In this document: piece by piece, positions 1-7,338 of the stretch
Layout of the letters: every line of letters starts with the position of its first letter
Numbering within the stretch: position 1 is the stretch's first letter
Origin: Actinomycetota bacterium
GTDB taxonomy: Bacteria > Actinomycetota > Acidimicrobiia > Acidimicrobiales > Iamiaceae
Length of the DNA stretch: 7,548 nucleotides
Direction: 5' to 3'
NCBI GenBank assembly: GCA_017882935.1
Contig: JADGOP010000101.1
Span: forward strand, 1 to 7,548
Notes under the pieces: generated by a model
The model's database searches: none
What the model saw: the letters and a program-made list of their open reading frames with translations, nothing else
What the model was told of the DNA's origin: nothing
Program-made: the position numbers and the translations under genes

Positions 1-949
<949 letters not shown>

Positions 950-951
<2 letters not shown>

Positions 952-956
952 GGCGG
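950..956 (+). promoter_or_regulatory. Probable ribosome binding site of the phosphoglycosyl transferase gene
   Basis: GAGGCGG overlaps the stop codon of the aminotransferase. Its GAGG core ends 8 nt before the ATG at 962. It is a partial Shine-Dalgarno match at acceptable spacing and supports the 962 start over the in-frame GTG at 1004. The position suggests translation is coupled to the upstream gene. Confidence 0.5.
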
Positions 957-961
957 CGGTC

Positions 962-1651
962 ATGGCCTCGGTCCCCCAGCCCGCTCCCGAGCCGTCCCCG
1001 CCGGTGACCCGCCCCGCCGCCGGGCGCACCCCGCTGCGCAAGGCCGTGCTCGACCGGTCGCTCGCCGCGCTCGGGATGGTGCTCAGCTCTCCCGTCGTCC
1101 TCGCCGCAGGCGTTGCGATCCGCCTCGAGGACGGACCGCCGGTGTTCTTCAGCCAGGAGCGCGCCGGCCGGCACGGCACGCCGTTCCAGGTGTGGAAGTT
1201 CCGCAGCATGCGCCTCAACGACCTCGACCCCCACACCATGGGCCGGGTCGTCGGAGACCACCCGCTCGTCACGCGCACGGGCCGGCTGCTGCGCCGCCTC
1301 AAGCTCGACGAGCTCCCCCAGCTGGTCAACGTGGCCAAGGGCGAGATGTCGCTGGTCGGGCCCCGCCCCGCGCTGGTGTCCCAACTCGCCGACTACGACG
1401 AGTTCCAGGCCCGCCGGCTCGACATGCCGCCCGGGCTCACCGGTTGGGCCCAGGTCAACGGCGGCACGGCGCTGAGCTGGGACGAGCGTCTGCTGCTCGA
1501 CGTCTGGTACGTCGACAACTGGTCGTTCCGCCTCGACCTCTGGTGCCTGCTGCGAACGGTGTGGACGGTGCTGCGCGGCGAACGGGTCCGTGCGTCGGCC
1601 GTCGCCACGGCCCGCGGGCACGAACGAGAGGTCCGCGCCGGGCAGGCCTGA
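962..1651 (+). CDS. Small monotopic phosphoglycosyl transferase (bacterial sugar transferase family, PglC-like)
   Basis: 229 residues. The family transfers a sugar-1-phosphate from a UDP-sugar to undecaprenyl phosphate at the inner face of the membrane, the committing step of glycan assembly. In order: a Pro/Ala-rich, probably disordered N-terminus (about 1-24); one hydrophobic segment (about 28-53) containing LSSPVV, whose Ser43-Pro44 matches the helix-breaking Ser-Pro of the PglC re-entrant membrane helix; VWKFRSM (78-83); LKLDELPQLVNV with the acidic catalytic dyad Asp116-Glu117; MSLVGPRP (129-136); and PGLTGWAQVNG (157-167). It has the short core architecture of PglC, without the extra N-terminal membrane helices of WbaP/WcaJ-type enzymes. 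The ATG start is supported by a nearby partial Shine-Dalgarno; GTG at 1004 is an alternative. It follows an aminotransferase, as in pglC/pglE, epsL/epsN-type and wcfS/wcfR-type pairs, so an amino-deoxy-sugar phosphate is the likely donor (inference). Confidence 0.95.
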   Translation: MASVPQPAPEPSPPVTRPAAGRTPLRKAVLDRSLAALGMVLSSPVVLAAGVAIRLEDGPPVFFSQERAGRHGTPFQVWKFRSMRLNDLDPHTMGRVVGDHPLVTRTGRLLRRLKLDELPQLVNVAKGEMSLVGPRPALVSQLADYDEFQARRLDMPPGLTGWAQVNGGTALSWDERLLLDVWYVDNWSFRLDLWCLLRTVWTVLRGERVRASAVATARGHEREVRAGQA

Positions 1652-1664
1652 CCTGCGCGGTCAG
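1648..1664. terminator. Inverted repeat spanning two convergent stop codons, possible short bidirectional terminator
   Basis: CTGACC, a TGCGC loop, then GGTCAG form a perfect 6-bp stem with a 5-nt loop. The left arm contains the TGA stop of the phosphoglycosyl transferase (1649-1651). The right arm contains the reverse-strand TGA stop of the GT4 gene (1661-1663). There is no T-tract on either side, so a classical intrinsic terminator is not demonstrated. The repeat is short enough to have arisen partly because the two opposing TGA codons are complementary. Confidence 0.35.
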
Positions 1665-2839
1665 AGCTCGGGCGGGCCGTCGGGCCAGGCCAGGCCCTGG
1701 CGGCGGGCTGCGGTCCAGTACGCCCTCACCGAGGCGCGGGCCACGTCGCGCTGGTCGAACTCCGCGATGGCCCGCCGCAGGGCCGCCTCGCCCAGCCGCG
1801 ACCGACGGGACGCATCGTCGAGGAGGCCGCCGATGGTGGCGGCCAGCGCGGCGGGGTCGCCCGGGGGCACGAACGCCACCTCGACCCCGTCGGTGCCCAG
1901 CTCCCGGCTGCCGCGGATGTCGGTGAGCACCAACGGCCGGCCGCACGCCGCCGCCTCCATGGCCGACCGCGGGAGGCCCTCGCGGTAGGACGGGAGCACG
2001 AAGACGTCGAGCGCGGCGTACACCGCCGGCATGTCGTCGCGCTGGCCGAGCAGCTCCACGCCGTCGAGCTGCCCGTGCACGGCGTCGGCCTTGTCGGGCT
2101 CATCGGGGCCCACCCACAGGAAGCGCGCCCGGCCCGACAGGCGCTGCGCCGCGGCGGCGTAGTCGAACAGGCCCTTGGCGGCCACACGCCGCCCCACGCC
2201 GCCGACCAGCAGCTCGTCGTCGGCCACACCCAGCTCGGCACGCACCTTGGCGCGGGCCTCGGGATCGAAGGCGAAGCGCTCGAGGTCGACCCCGTTGCCG
2301 ACCACCTCGGCACGCCCCCGCCGCAGCGCGAACCGCAGCGACGCCAGGTCCTCGGCGTTCTGGAACAGCTCGGCGTGGGAGAAGCGTGACGCGAGGCCCT
2401 CGACCCCGTAGACGAAGGCGCGCTTGGGCCACGGGTCCTCGCGGGTGGCGAGCAGCCCGTGGCAGGTGTTGACCACCACCGGCACCCCGCGCAGCCGTCC
2501 GACGATGCGCCCGAAGATCCCGGCCTTCGGGGTGTGGGTGTGCAGCACGTCGAGGTCGAGACCCGGCAGCAACCGCCACAGGTCGCGCACGGCCGCGGCG
2601 TCGGCGCGCAGGCTGCGGCGACGGGTGAGGTGGGGCACGTCGACGACCTCCACCTGCAGCGCCTCCAGCGCCGCCCGGTTGGGCCCGGGTGCCGACACGG
2701 CCAGAACATCGAGGCCAGCCGCGGCCTCCAGCTCCAGCTCGGTGCCGAGGAGGATGAGCAGGCTCGCGTCGATGGTGGTGAGGTGGGCGACCCGCACCGG
2801 GTCGGTGGAGGTGCGGGTGCGCCCGCGACGGGGGCTCAC
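1661..2839 (-). CDS. Glycosyltransferase family 4 (GT-B fold) protein
   Basis: 392 residues. A retaining GT4 glycosyltransferase that would add a sugar from a nucleotide-sugar donor to a lipid-linked glycan at the cytosolic face. The N-terminal acceptor domain begins with VRVAHLTTID (15-24) and carries HTHTPKAGIFGRIVGRLRG (100-118) and VVNTCHGL (122-129), typical of polysaccharide-locus GT4 enzymes such as EpsD/PglA-like proteins. The hinge region contains VVGNGVDLERF (179-189). The C-terminal donor domain has GGVGRRVAAKGLFDY (213-227) and FLWVGPD (240-246). The EX7E motif is intact as Glu287 and Glu295 in SYREGLPRSAMEAAACG. The GTG start at 2839 is chosen because it overlaps the upstream luxC-like stop as GTGA; GTG at 2797 is an alternative lying just before the first beta strand. 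The frame stays open to 3346, but that extension runs through the reductase gene and is not homologous. It is the last gene of the operon seen here. Donor and acceptor are unknown. Confidence 0.95.
   Translation of the reverse strand: MSPRRGRTRTSTDPVRVAHLTTIDASLLILLGTELELEAAAGLDVLAVSAPGPNRAALEALQVEVVDVPHLTRRRSLRADAAAVRDLWRLLPGLDLDVLHTHTPKAGIFGRIVGRLRGVPVVVNTCHGLLATREDPWPKRAFVYGVEGLASRFSHAELFQNAEDLASLRFALRRGRAEVVGNGVDLERFAFDPEARAKVRAELGVADDELLVGGVGRRVAAKGLFDYAAAAQRLSGRARFLWVGPDEPDKADAVHGQLDGVELLGQRDDMPAVYAALDVFVLPSYREGLPRSAMEAAACGRPLVLTDIRGSRELGTDGVEVAFVPPGDPAALAATIGGLLDDASRRSRLGEAALRRAIAEFDQRDVARASVRAYWTAARRQGLAWPDGPPEL
2836..2839 (-). other. GTGA start/stop overlap between the LuxC-like and GT4 genes
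   Basis: The TGA stop of the reductase (2838-2836) overlaps the GTG start of the glycosyltransferase (2839-2837). No Shine-Dalgarno-like sequence precedes the GTG, so re-initiation by translational coupling is likely. This ties the glycosyltransferase to the acyl-reduction genes. Confidence 0.8.
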
Positions 2840-4077
2840 CGCTCGGGGACCACGTGGGTGAGCCGCGTGAACCCCGCCAGCAGGTCGTAGCCGTCCCAGA
2901 ACCGCTGCAGCGCCAGTGCCTGGCCCACCGGCACGAGGCGGTCGATCCCGCGCCCGTTCGACGCTTCGGCGAGGGCCTGCAGCGACGCCGCGTCGAAGCC
3001 GAAGTGGGTGACCGTCTGGTCGCGGCGGCGGATGAAGGCGGCCAGCTCGCCCACGTCGGCGACGGTGAGCTCGTAGAAGAGCCCGCCGCCGGGGGCCTCG
3101 CGGCGGAAGCGGTCGGCGTCGGCCAGGGTCAGCGCGAAGACGTCGTTGCCCGAGAGCCGCACCCGCTCGACGCCCTCCTCGATCACCGCGGCAGCTGCGT
3201 GCACGAACTTGCCGAGCACGGCCGAGAGCGGTGCGTGGTAGCCCGAGCGCTCGGCGGCCCGCGCCACCGCGGGGAAGAACCGCGTCGAGCCAACCGACGC
3301 GGCCTCGGCGGTGCCGTGCCACACGACGAGCCGGGGTGACGAGCACGCCACCTGGTCGAACCAGAACGCGTCGGTGACGAAGCGGTCGGCCAGGCGATCG
3401 AGGCCGGCCTCGTCGAGCGCGGCGACGGCGGCGACGTCGAGCAGCGCGAACGCGAAGCGATCGGGGAAGGTGAGCTCGGTGGCGTGGGGCGGCAGCGGCA
3501 CCGCGCGCAGCGCCAGCACCGACGCATCGCCGCCCCAGAGGACCCGCACGTCGGCCGCGGCCGAGAACGCCGCGGTGATCTCGGCGTCGTGGCCGTAGCG
3601 CACGAGCCGGGTGCGTGCCCGGACGCCGGCGAAGCGCTCCTCGGCCAGCACCTCCCCGGCGACGGCAGCGAGCGCGTCGACCACGTCGCCGCCGCCCGAC
3701 GGCAGGCGCACCAGGTTGCGGTTGCCCACCAGTGCGGCGAGCAGCCAGGAGTAGACGAAGACGGTGTCGACGTTGCCGGGCGGGATGTGGAACACGGTGC
3801 CACGCGGCGACGGCACCACCTCGTCGGGCCGTCCGGCCTCGAAGGCCCGCTGCAGCTCGCGCAGCGGCGCCTCGCGCAGCCAGAACGCGAGCGCCCGCAC
3901 CTCGGGGTGCTGCCGCGCCACGTCGGACGCGGCGAGGGCGCGCCCGTAGGCAACGGCGAACGCGAGCGTCTCCTCGGCGAAAGGCCGGACGGTGGGGGCC
4001 TCGTCGGCCCAGCTGGCCACCAGCCTGCGGGCGTCGACGAGCCCCAGATCGGGGACCACCACCTGCACCCCGGTCAT
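2836..4077 (-). CDS. LuxC-family acyl-CoA / fatty-acid reductase
   Basis: 413 residues. LuxC-family enzymes take an activated acyl group onto a cysteine and reduce it with NADPH to an aldehyde; in luminous bacteria this is the reductase subunit of the fatty-acid reductase complex. The aldehyde-dehydrogenase-like fold shows a cofactor-binding segment FHIPPGNVDTVFVYSWLLA (96-114) with LVGNRNLVRLPSG, then VRVLWGGDASV (177-187), FPDRFAF (204-210) and the nucleophile motif FDQVACSSPR, in which Cys245 aligns with the acylated cysteine of LuxC. It is somewhat shorter than Vibrio LuxC (about 480 residues). The ATG at 4077 overlaps the LuxE-like stop as ATGA and starts a clean MTGVQVVVPDL. The frame is open to 5532, but that extension is antisense-quality arginine/alanine sequence over the two upstream genes. 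The neighbouring LuxE-like gene is its expected partner. No luxA/luxB is present, so light emission is not implied. The natural acyl substrate is unknown. Confidence 0.93.
   Translation of the reverse strand: MTGVQVVVPDLGLVDARRLVASWADEAPTVRPFAEETLAFAVAYGRALAASDVARQHPEVRALAFWLREAPLRELQRAFEAGRPDEVVPSPRGTVFHIPPGNVDTVFVYSWLLAALVGNRNLVRLPSGGGDVVDALAAVAGEVLAEERFAGVRARTRLVRYGHDAEITAAFSAAADVRVLWGGDASVLALRAVPLPPHATELTFPDRFAFALLDVAAVAALDEAGLDRLADRFVTDAFWFDQVACSSPRLVVWHGTAEAASVGSTRFFPAVARAAERSGYHAPLSAVLGKFVHAAAAVIEEGVERVRLSGNDVFALTLADADRFRREAPGGGLFYELTVADVGELAAFIRRRDQTVTHFGFDAASLQALAEASNGRGIDRLVPVGQALALQRFWDGYDLLAGFTRLTHVVPER
4074..4077 (-). other. ATGA start/stop overlap between the LuxE-like and LuxC-like genes
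   Basis: The TGA stop of the synthetase (4076-4074) overlaps the ATG of the reductase (4077-4075). The 20 nt upstream of the ATG contain no recognisable Shine-Dalgarno sequence. Coupled translation would favour balanced amounts of two proteins expected to form one complex. Confidence 0.8.
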
Positions 4078-5159
4078 CGGTCGGCCACCGCGGAGACGTC
4101 GGAGCAGCCCCGGAGCTCGACGCGGGGGACGCGCCCGTGGACCACGAAGGCCTTGCCCAGGTGGCCGTCGGCCGGGTCGTCGATGCTGACGACCGTGCCG
4201 AGGTCCTCGGTGAGCAGGGAGTGGCCCGGGTAGCTCGTGGGCAGGGCGCTGACCACCTGGATGACGCCCGGCTCGCCCACCGGCTGCTCCCGCCAGGTGT
4301 CGGGGTCGCGCACGATCACGTCGGCGAACGCCGGGGGGTGCAGCAGCCCGTCGGACCCCTCGAGGAACACGCTGCCCACCTGCTCGACCATGCCGTAGAA
4401 GTTGTGGACCGAGCGGATGCCGAGCCCCTCCTGCAGCCGCCCCTTGAAGGTGGTGTCGTCGACGGAGCGGTCGAGCAGCGCCTTCCAGCCGCCGCTGTGC
4501 ACGAGCACCGCCTGCGACAGGTCGAGGCGCCCCTCGAACACCTCGAGGAGCTGCTGCCAGACCAGGAACGTGAACCCGAAGACGAGGAGCGGCTCGCCCT
4601 CGTGACGGCGGGCGAAGTCGAGCACCGCGGCCTCGTCGGGCACGCCGGCGTCGTCGAGCACGTAGGTGTGGTCGCGGCCGAAGCTGAGCATGCCCACGAT
4701 GCCCGCGCCGCGGGCCGAGAACTCCTTCGGGTCGCGCACCACGCCCGGCCCGTCGACGATGAGCATCGGCCGTCGCCTCGGGCCGAGCAGGCTGGTCATG
4801 ATGGCGGCGAGCGCCCGGGTCTGACGGCCGGCCGTGGCCCGGTCGAGGAGGATCCGGCTCGGCGTCTGGCCCGTGGTCCCGCTCGAGGTCAGCGGCTTGA
4901 ACACCTCGTCGTCGGGCACGCTGACGAGCCGCTCGCGCTTGAAGAGGCTCACCGGGAGCCAGGGGACATCGGCGAGGCGGCTCGCCTCCGGGGCGGCGCC
5001 GAAGGCGTCGAGGATGCGTCCGTAGGGCGGGCACGCGGCGGCGTGGTGCGCGGTCAGCGCGTTGAGCACCGGCAGGAGGGTGGCTTCGCGCGCGGCCTGG
5101 GGCACGCCGTAGACGCTGCCGGTGAGCAGCTCGTCGGGGGCGGTGAGCGGCGCGGTCAC
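4074..5159 (-). CDS. LuxE-family acyl-protein synthetase
   Basis: 361 residues, close to the usual 370-380. LuxE activates a carboxylic acid with ATP to an acyl-adenylate, holds the acyl group on its own cysteine and passes it to the LuxC cysteine. Visible are the adenylate-forming phosphate-binding loop KPLTSSGTTGQTPSRI (88-102), LVHSGGWKALLDRSVD (219-234), VHNFYGMVEQVGSVF (251-265) equivalent to the YGxxE adenylation core, and LLTEDLGTVVSIDD (315-328), whose Asp319 is in the place of the ribose-binding Asp. The C-terminus carries ELRGCSDVSA with Cys352, ten residues from the end. This matches the position of the acyl-accepting cysteine of LuxE (RGC motif). The GTG start at 5159 overlaps the preceding ligase stop. 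A PaaK-like CoA ligase is the nearest alternative, but the length, the C-terminal RGC and the LuxC neighbour favour LuxE. Confidence 0.92.
   Translation of the reverse strand: MTAPLTAPDELLTGSVYGVPQAAREATLLPVLNALTAHHAAACPPYGRILDAFGAAPEASRLADVPWLPVSLFKRERLVSVPDDEVFKPLTSSGTTGQTPSRILLDRATAGRQTRALAAIMTSLLGPRRRPMLIVDGPGVVRDPKEFSARGAGIVGMLSFGRDHTYVLDDAGVPDEAAVLDFARRHEGEPLLVFGFTFLVWQQLLEVFEGRLDLSQAVLVHSGGWKALLDRSVDDTTFKGRLQEGLGIRSVHNFYGMVEQVGSVFLEGSDGLLHPPAFADVIVRDPDTWREQPVGEPGVIQVVSALPTSYPGHSLLTEDLGTVVSIDDPADGHLGKAFVVHGRVPRVELRGCSDVSAVADR
5156..5159 (-). other. GTGA start/stop overlap between the acyl ligase and LuxE-like genes
   Basis: The TGA stop of the ligase (5158-5156) overlaps the GTG start of the synthetase (5159-5157). 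No Shine-Dalgarno-like sequence precedes it. Together with the other overlaps, it indicates one polycistronic, coupled message. Confidence 0.8.
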
Positions 5160-6583
5160 GAGGGGCCCGGGAGCTCGGCGTAGGCGACCTTGCCCGACGC
5201 GGTGCGCGGCAGCTCGTCGAGGCCGACCACGCGCACGCCCGCGGCCGGCAGGCGCAGCGAGCGGGCCAGGGAACGGGCCAACGCGGCGCAGGCGTCGGGA
5301 GCACGACCTTCGACGAACAGCACCACCGCATTGTCGCCTTCGACGGCGGCCACCGCCCCCCCGCCGGCATCGGCCGCGGCACGCTCGACCTCGTCGAGGC
5401 CGAACCGCAGCCCGAACACCTTGGCGATGCGGCTGCGGCGGCCGAGCACGGTGAGCACGTCGCCGTCGAGCCGGCCCTCGTCGCCCGTGACCAGGACGCC
5501 GCCGAGGTCGTCGCCCCGGGCCAGGCCCGCACGGTCGCCGGCGTACCCGAGCATCACGTTGGGACCGCGGTAGACGATCGAACCGGGACGGTCGGAGGTG
5601 TCGGGCCCGTCGGCGACGATCTCGAAGGACCCGCCGGGGATCGCCCGTCCCACCGATCCGGCCAGCGCGTCGAACTCCTCGCTCGGCAGCACCGCCAGGC
5701 GGGCGGTTGCCTCGGTCTGGCCGTACATCACCCAGAAGGAGCCGCCGCGGTCGGTCATGAGCCGGTGCAGCCGCGTGGTGTGCTCGACGTCGAGCCGCCC
5801 CCCGGCCTGCGTGAGGGTGCGCAGCGCAGGCAGGTCACGGTCGGCGAAGCCGACACGGTCGAGCATCTGGTAGCCGTACGGCACGTGGGGCAGGGTCGTG
5901 ACCCGGTGCTCGCGCAGCTGCTCCCAGAACGCGGGCCGCACCACGCTCTCGCCCGTGAGCACCACGGTGGAGCCGGCGGCGAGGTGGCTGTGCAGCACCG
6001 AGAGCCCGTACGAGTAGTGCAGCGGCAGGTGGGCCAGCGCCACCTCGTCGGCGCCGATGCGCAGCGCCTGCTGGATGGCACGGGCGTTGCTGAGCACGTT
6101 GGTGGTCGACAGGCGGACGAACTTGGGGCTGCCCGTGGAGCCCGAGGTGGACAGGCAGAGTGCGAGGTCGGGGTGCACCGGCGCCGTCTCGGGACCGCCG
6201 CCGGCCTGCCACCAGACGAGGCCGGCGGTCTCATGCTCCCGCCACACCCGGGCCACGCCGTCGCGGTCGGCTGCCGGTGCGTGCCCGGCCACGACCTCGG
6301 GCAGGTACAGGCGCTCGAGCGACCGGCGCTGCGGCTCGGGCAGCGAGGCGTCGAGCAGGACCACGGCCAGCCCACCGCGCGCGAAGCCGAGCTCGGCGAC
6401 CACGTCGGCGGGCCGGTTCGAGGTGTAGACGAACGCCAGCGCACCGGCCGGCGGACCGGGAGCACCGGCGACCGCCGCGATCGCCGCGTCGAGCGCGCCG
6501 TACGAGAGCCGCTCGCCGGTGCGCGCGTCGACGAGCGCGACGTGGTCCGGCTCCCCTGCGACGAGGTCGGCGACGGTGGGCAT
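5156..6583 (-). CDS. AMP-binding acyl ligase (ANL superfamily acyl-CoA/acyl-ACP synthetase)
   Basis: 475 residues, slightly short for the family. It should activate a carboxylic acid with ATP and form a thioester, on CoA or more likely on the neighbouring ACP (inference). Adenylation core motifs are in order: LSTSGSTGSPKFV (144-156) as the P-loop; HLPLHYSYGLSVLHSHL (185-201); WVMYGQTEATARL (284-296); LVTGDEGRLDGDVLTVLGR (364-382) with Asp368 for ribose; RIAKVFGLRFGLDEVE (385-400); and the C-terminal PRTASGKV with the catalytic Lys465. All motifs look intact. The ATG at 6583 follows the reductase stop by 11 nt and begins MPTVADLVAGEPDHVAL, a normal N-terminus for this fold. A CTG at 6598-6596 that would overlap the stop as CTGA is a less likely start. 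The frame is open far upstream to 7288, but only as a shadow of the SDR gene. Ligases of this type commonly sit beside stand-alone carrier proteins in secondary-metabolite and glycan clusters. Confidence 0.93.
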   Translation of the reverse strand: MPTVADLVAGEPDHVALVDARTGERLSYGALDAAIAAVAGAPGPPAGALAFVYTSNRPADVVAELGFARGGLAVVLLDASLPEPQRRSLERLYLPEVVAGHAPAADRDGVARVWREHETAGLVWWQAGGGPETAPVHPDLALCLSTSGSTGSPKFVRLSTTNVLSNARAIQQALRIGADEVALAHLPLHYSYGLSVLHSHLAAGSTVVLTGESVVRPAFWEQLREHRVTTLPHVPYGYQMLDRVGFADRDLPALRTLTQAGGRLDVEHTTRLHRLMTDRGGSFWVMYGQTEATARLAVLPSEEFDALAGSVGRAIPGGSFEIVADGPDTSDRPGSIVYRGPNVMLGYAGDRAGLARGDDLGGVLVTGDEGRLDGDVLTVLGRRSRIAKVFGLRFGLDEVERAAADAGGGAVAAVEGDNAVVLFVEGRAPDACAALARSLARSLRLPAAGVRVVGLDELPRTASGKVAYAELPGPS

Positions 6584-6594
6584 GCCGCTGTCGC

Positions 6595-7338
6595 TCAGAT
6601 CACCAGCCCACCGTCGACGCCGATGACCTGCCCGGTCACGAACGAGGCCGCGTCGGAGGTGAGGAAGGAGATGACGGCGGCGACCTCGTCGGGCGTGCCG
6701 ACCCGACGGAGCGCGGTGGCCTCGACCCGGGCGTCGTGGATGTCGGCCGGAACGCCCTCGATCATGCGGGTGGCGATGTAGCCCGGGGCCACGACGTTGA
6801 CCCGGATGCCCAGCGGCCCCAGCTCCTTGGCCGCCGAGCGGGCGGCGCCGATGACGCCGGCCTTGGCGGCGCCGTAGACGACCTGGCCGGGCGCGCCGTG
6901 CGTGGCCATGATCGAGGAGAGCAGGGTGATCGAGCCCCGTTGCGCCCGGCGCATCACCCGGGCGGCGCCCTGGAGGTGGCGGATGGCGCCGGCCAGGTTG
7001 ACGGCCAGCGCGGTGTCGATGGCATCGTCGGAGATCATGCCCACGACGGCGTCGGCGAGGACACCCGCGTTCGACACCAGGGCATCGAGGCGCTTGTAGG
7101 TGGCGAACACCTGCCGGTACAGCTCGGCCACCTCCGCCGCGACGCCGGCATCGGCCGCGACGCCGAGCGCCTCGACGCCGTGCTCGCGGCGCAGGGTGTC
7201 GACCCGGTCGGCCAACCGGTCGTCGTCGGTGCGGCCGTTGACCACCACCGTGAACCCGTCGGCCGCGAGGCGCTGCGCCGTGGTCCAACCGATGCCCTCG
7301 GTGGCTCCGGTGACGACGGCGACCGGGGCGTCACCCAC
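6595..7338 (-). CDS. Short-chain dehydrogenase/reductase, FabG-like (3-oxoacyl-ACP reductase type)
   Basis: 247 residues, the classical SDR length. It shows the Rossmann glycine motif TGATEGIG (10-17); VVVNGRT with Arg36, a position often used for NADP(H); NAG (90-92); Asn114; and the catalytic triad Ser142, Tyr155 and Lys159 in SSIMATHGAPGQVVYGAAKAG. It closes with the family signature VAPGYIATRM and the C-terminal TGQVIGVDGG. The nearest functional template is FabG, which reduces 3-oxoacyl-ACP to 3-hydroxyacyl-ACP. The adjacent carrier protein makes an ACP-bound substrate plausible. It could instead reduce the aldehyde expected from the LuxC-like enzyme, or a sugar; the sequence does not decide. 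The GTG start at 7338 overlaps the ACP stop by 8 nt, and no better start lies nearby. Confidence 0.95.
   Translation of the reverse strand: MGDAPVAVVTGATEGIGWTTAQRLAADGFTVVVNGRTDDDRLADRVDTLRREHGVEALGVAADAGVAAEVAELYRQVFATYKRLDALVSNAGVLADAVVGMISDDAIDTALAVNLAGAIRHLQGAARVMRRAQRGSITLLSSIMATHGAPGQVVYGAAKAGVIGAARSAAKELGPLGIRVNVVAPGYIATRMIEGVPADIHDARVEATALRRVGTPDEVAAVISFLTSDAASFVTGQVIGVDGGLVI
7331..7338 (-). other. 8-nt overlap between the ACP and SDR genes
   Basis: The SDR start GTG (7338-7336) lies inside the last codons of the carrier protein, whose TGA is at 7333-7331. The upstream sequence shows no clear Shine-Dalgarno. The overlap supports coupled translation of carrier and reductase. Confidence 0.75.

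Noticed and set aside
2840..3346. Upstream open extension of the GT4 frame to 3346.
   Set aside because: It lies inside the LuxC-like gene, is low-complexity Arg/Gly-rich, and the GT-B domain begins normally just after the GTG at 2839.
2836..5159. A bacterial bioluminescence (lux) operon.
   Set aside because: Only LuxE- and LuxC-type genes are present, in reversed order. There is no luciferase luxA/luxB and no luxD thioesterase, and the neighbours are glycan genes.
3615..5183. A 522-codon plus-strand open frame antisense to luxE and luxC.
   Set aside because: Its composition is Arg/Ala/His/Glu-biased with no motif, as expected antisense to GC-rich genes. The reverse-strand genes carry intact catalytic motifs.
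2836..5532. An 898-codon open frame on the minus strand that could be read as a long N-terminal extension or fusion of the LuxC-like protein.
   Set aside because: Upstream of 4077 the translation is Arg/Ala/Pro-rich with no recognisable domain, and it overlaps the well-supported LuxE-like and ligase genes in another frame. This is a high-GC shadow.
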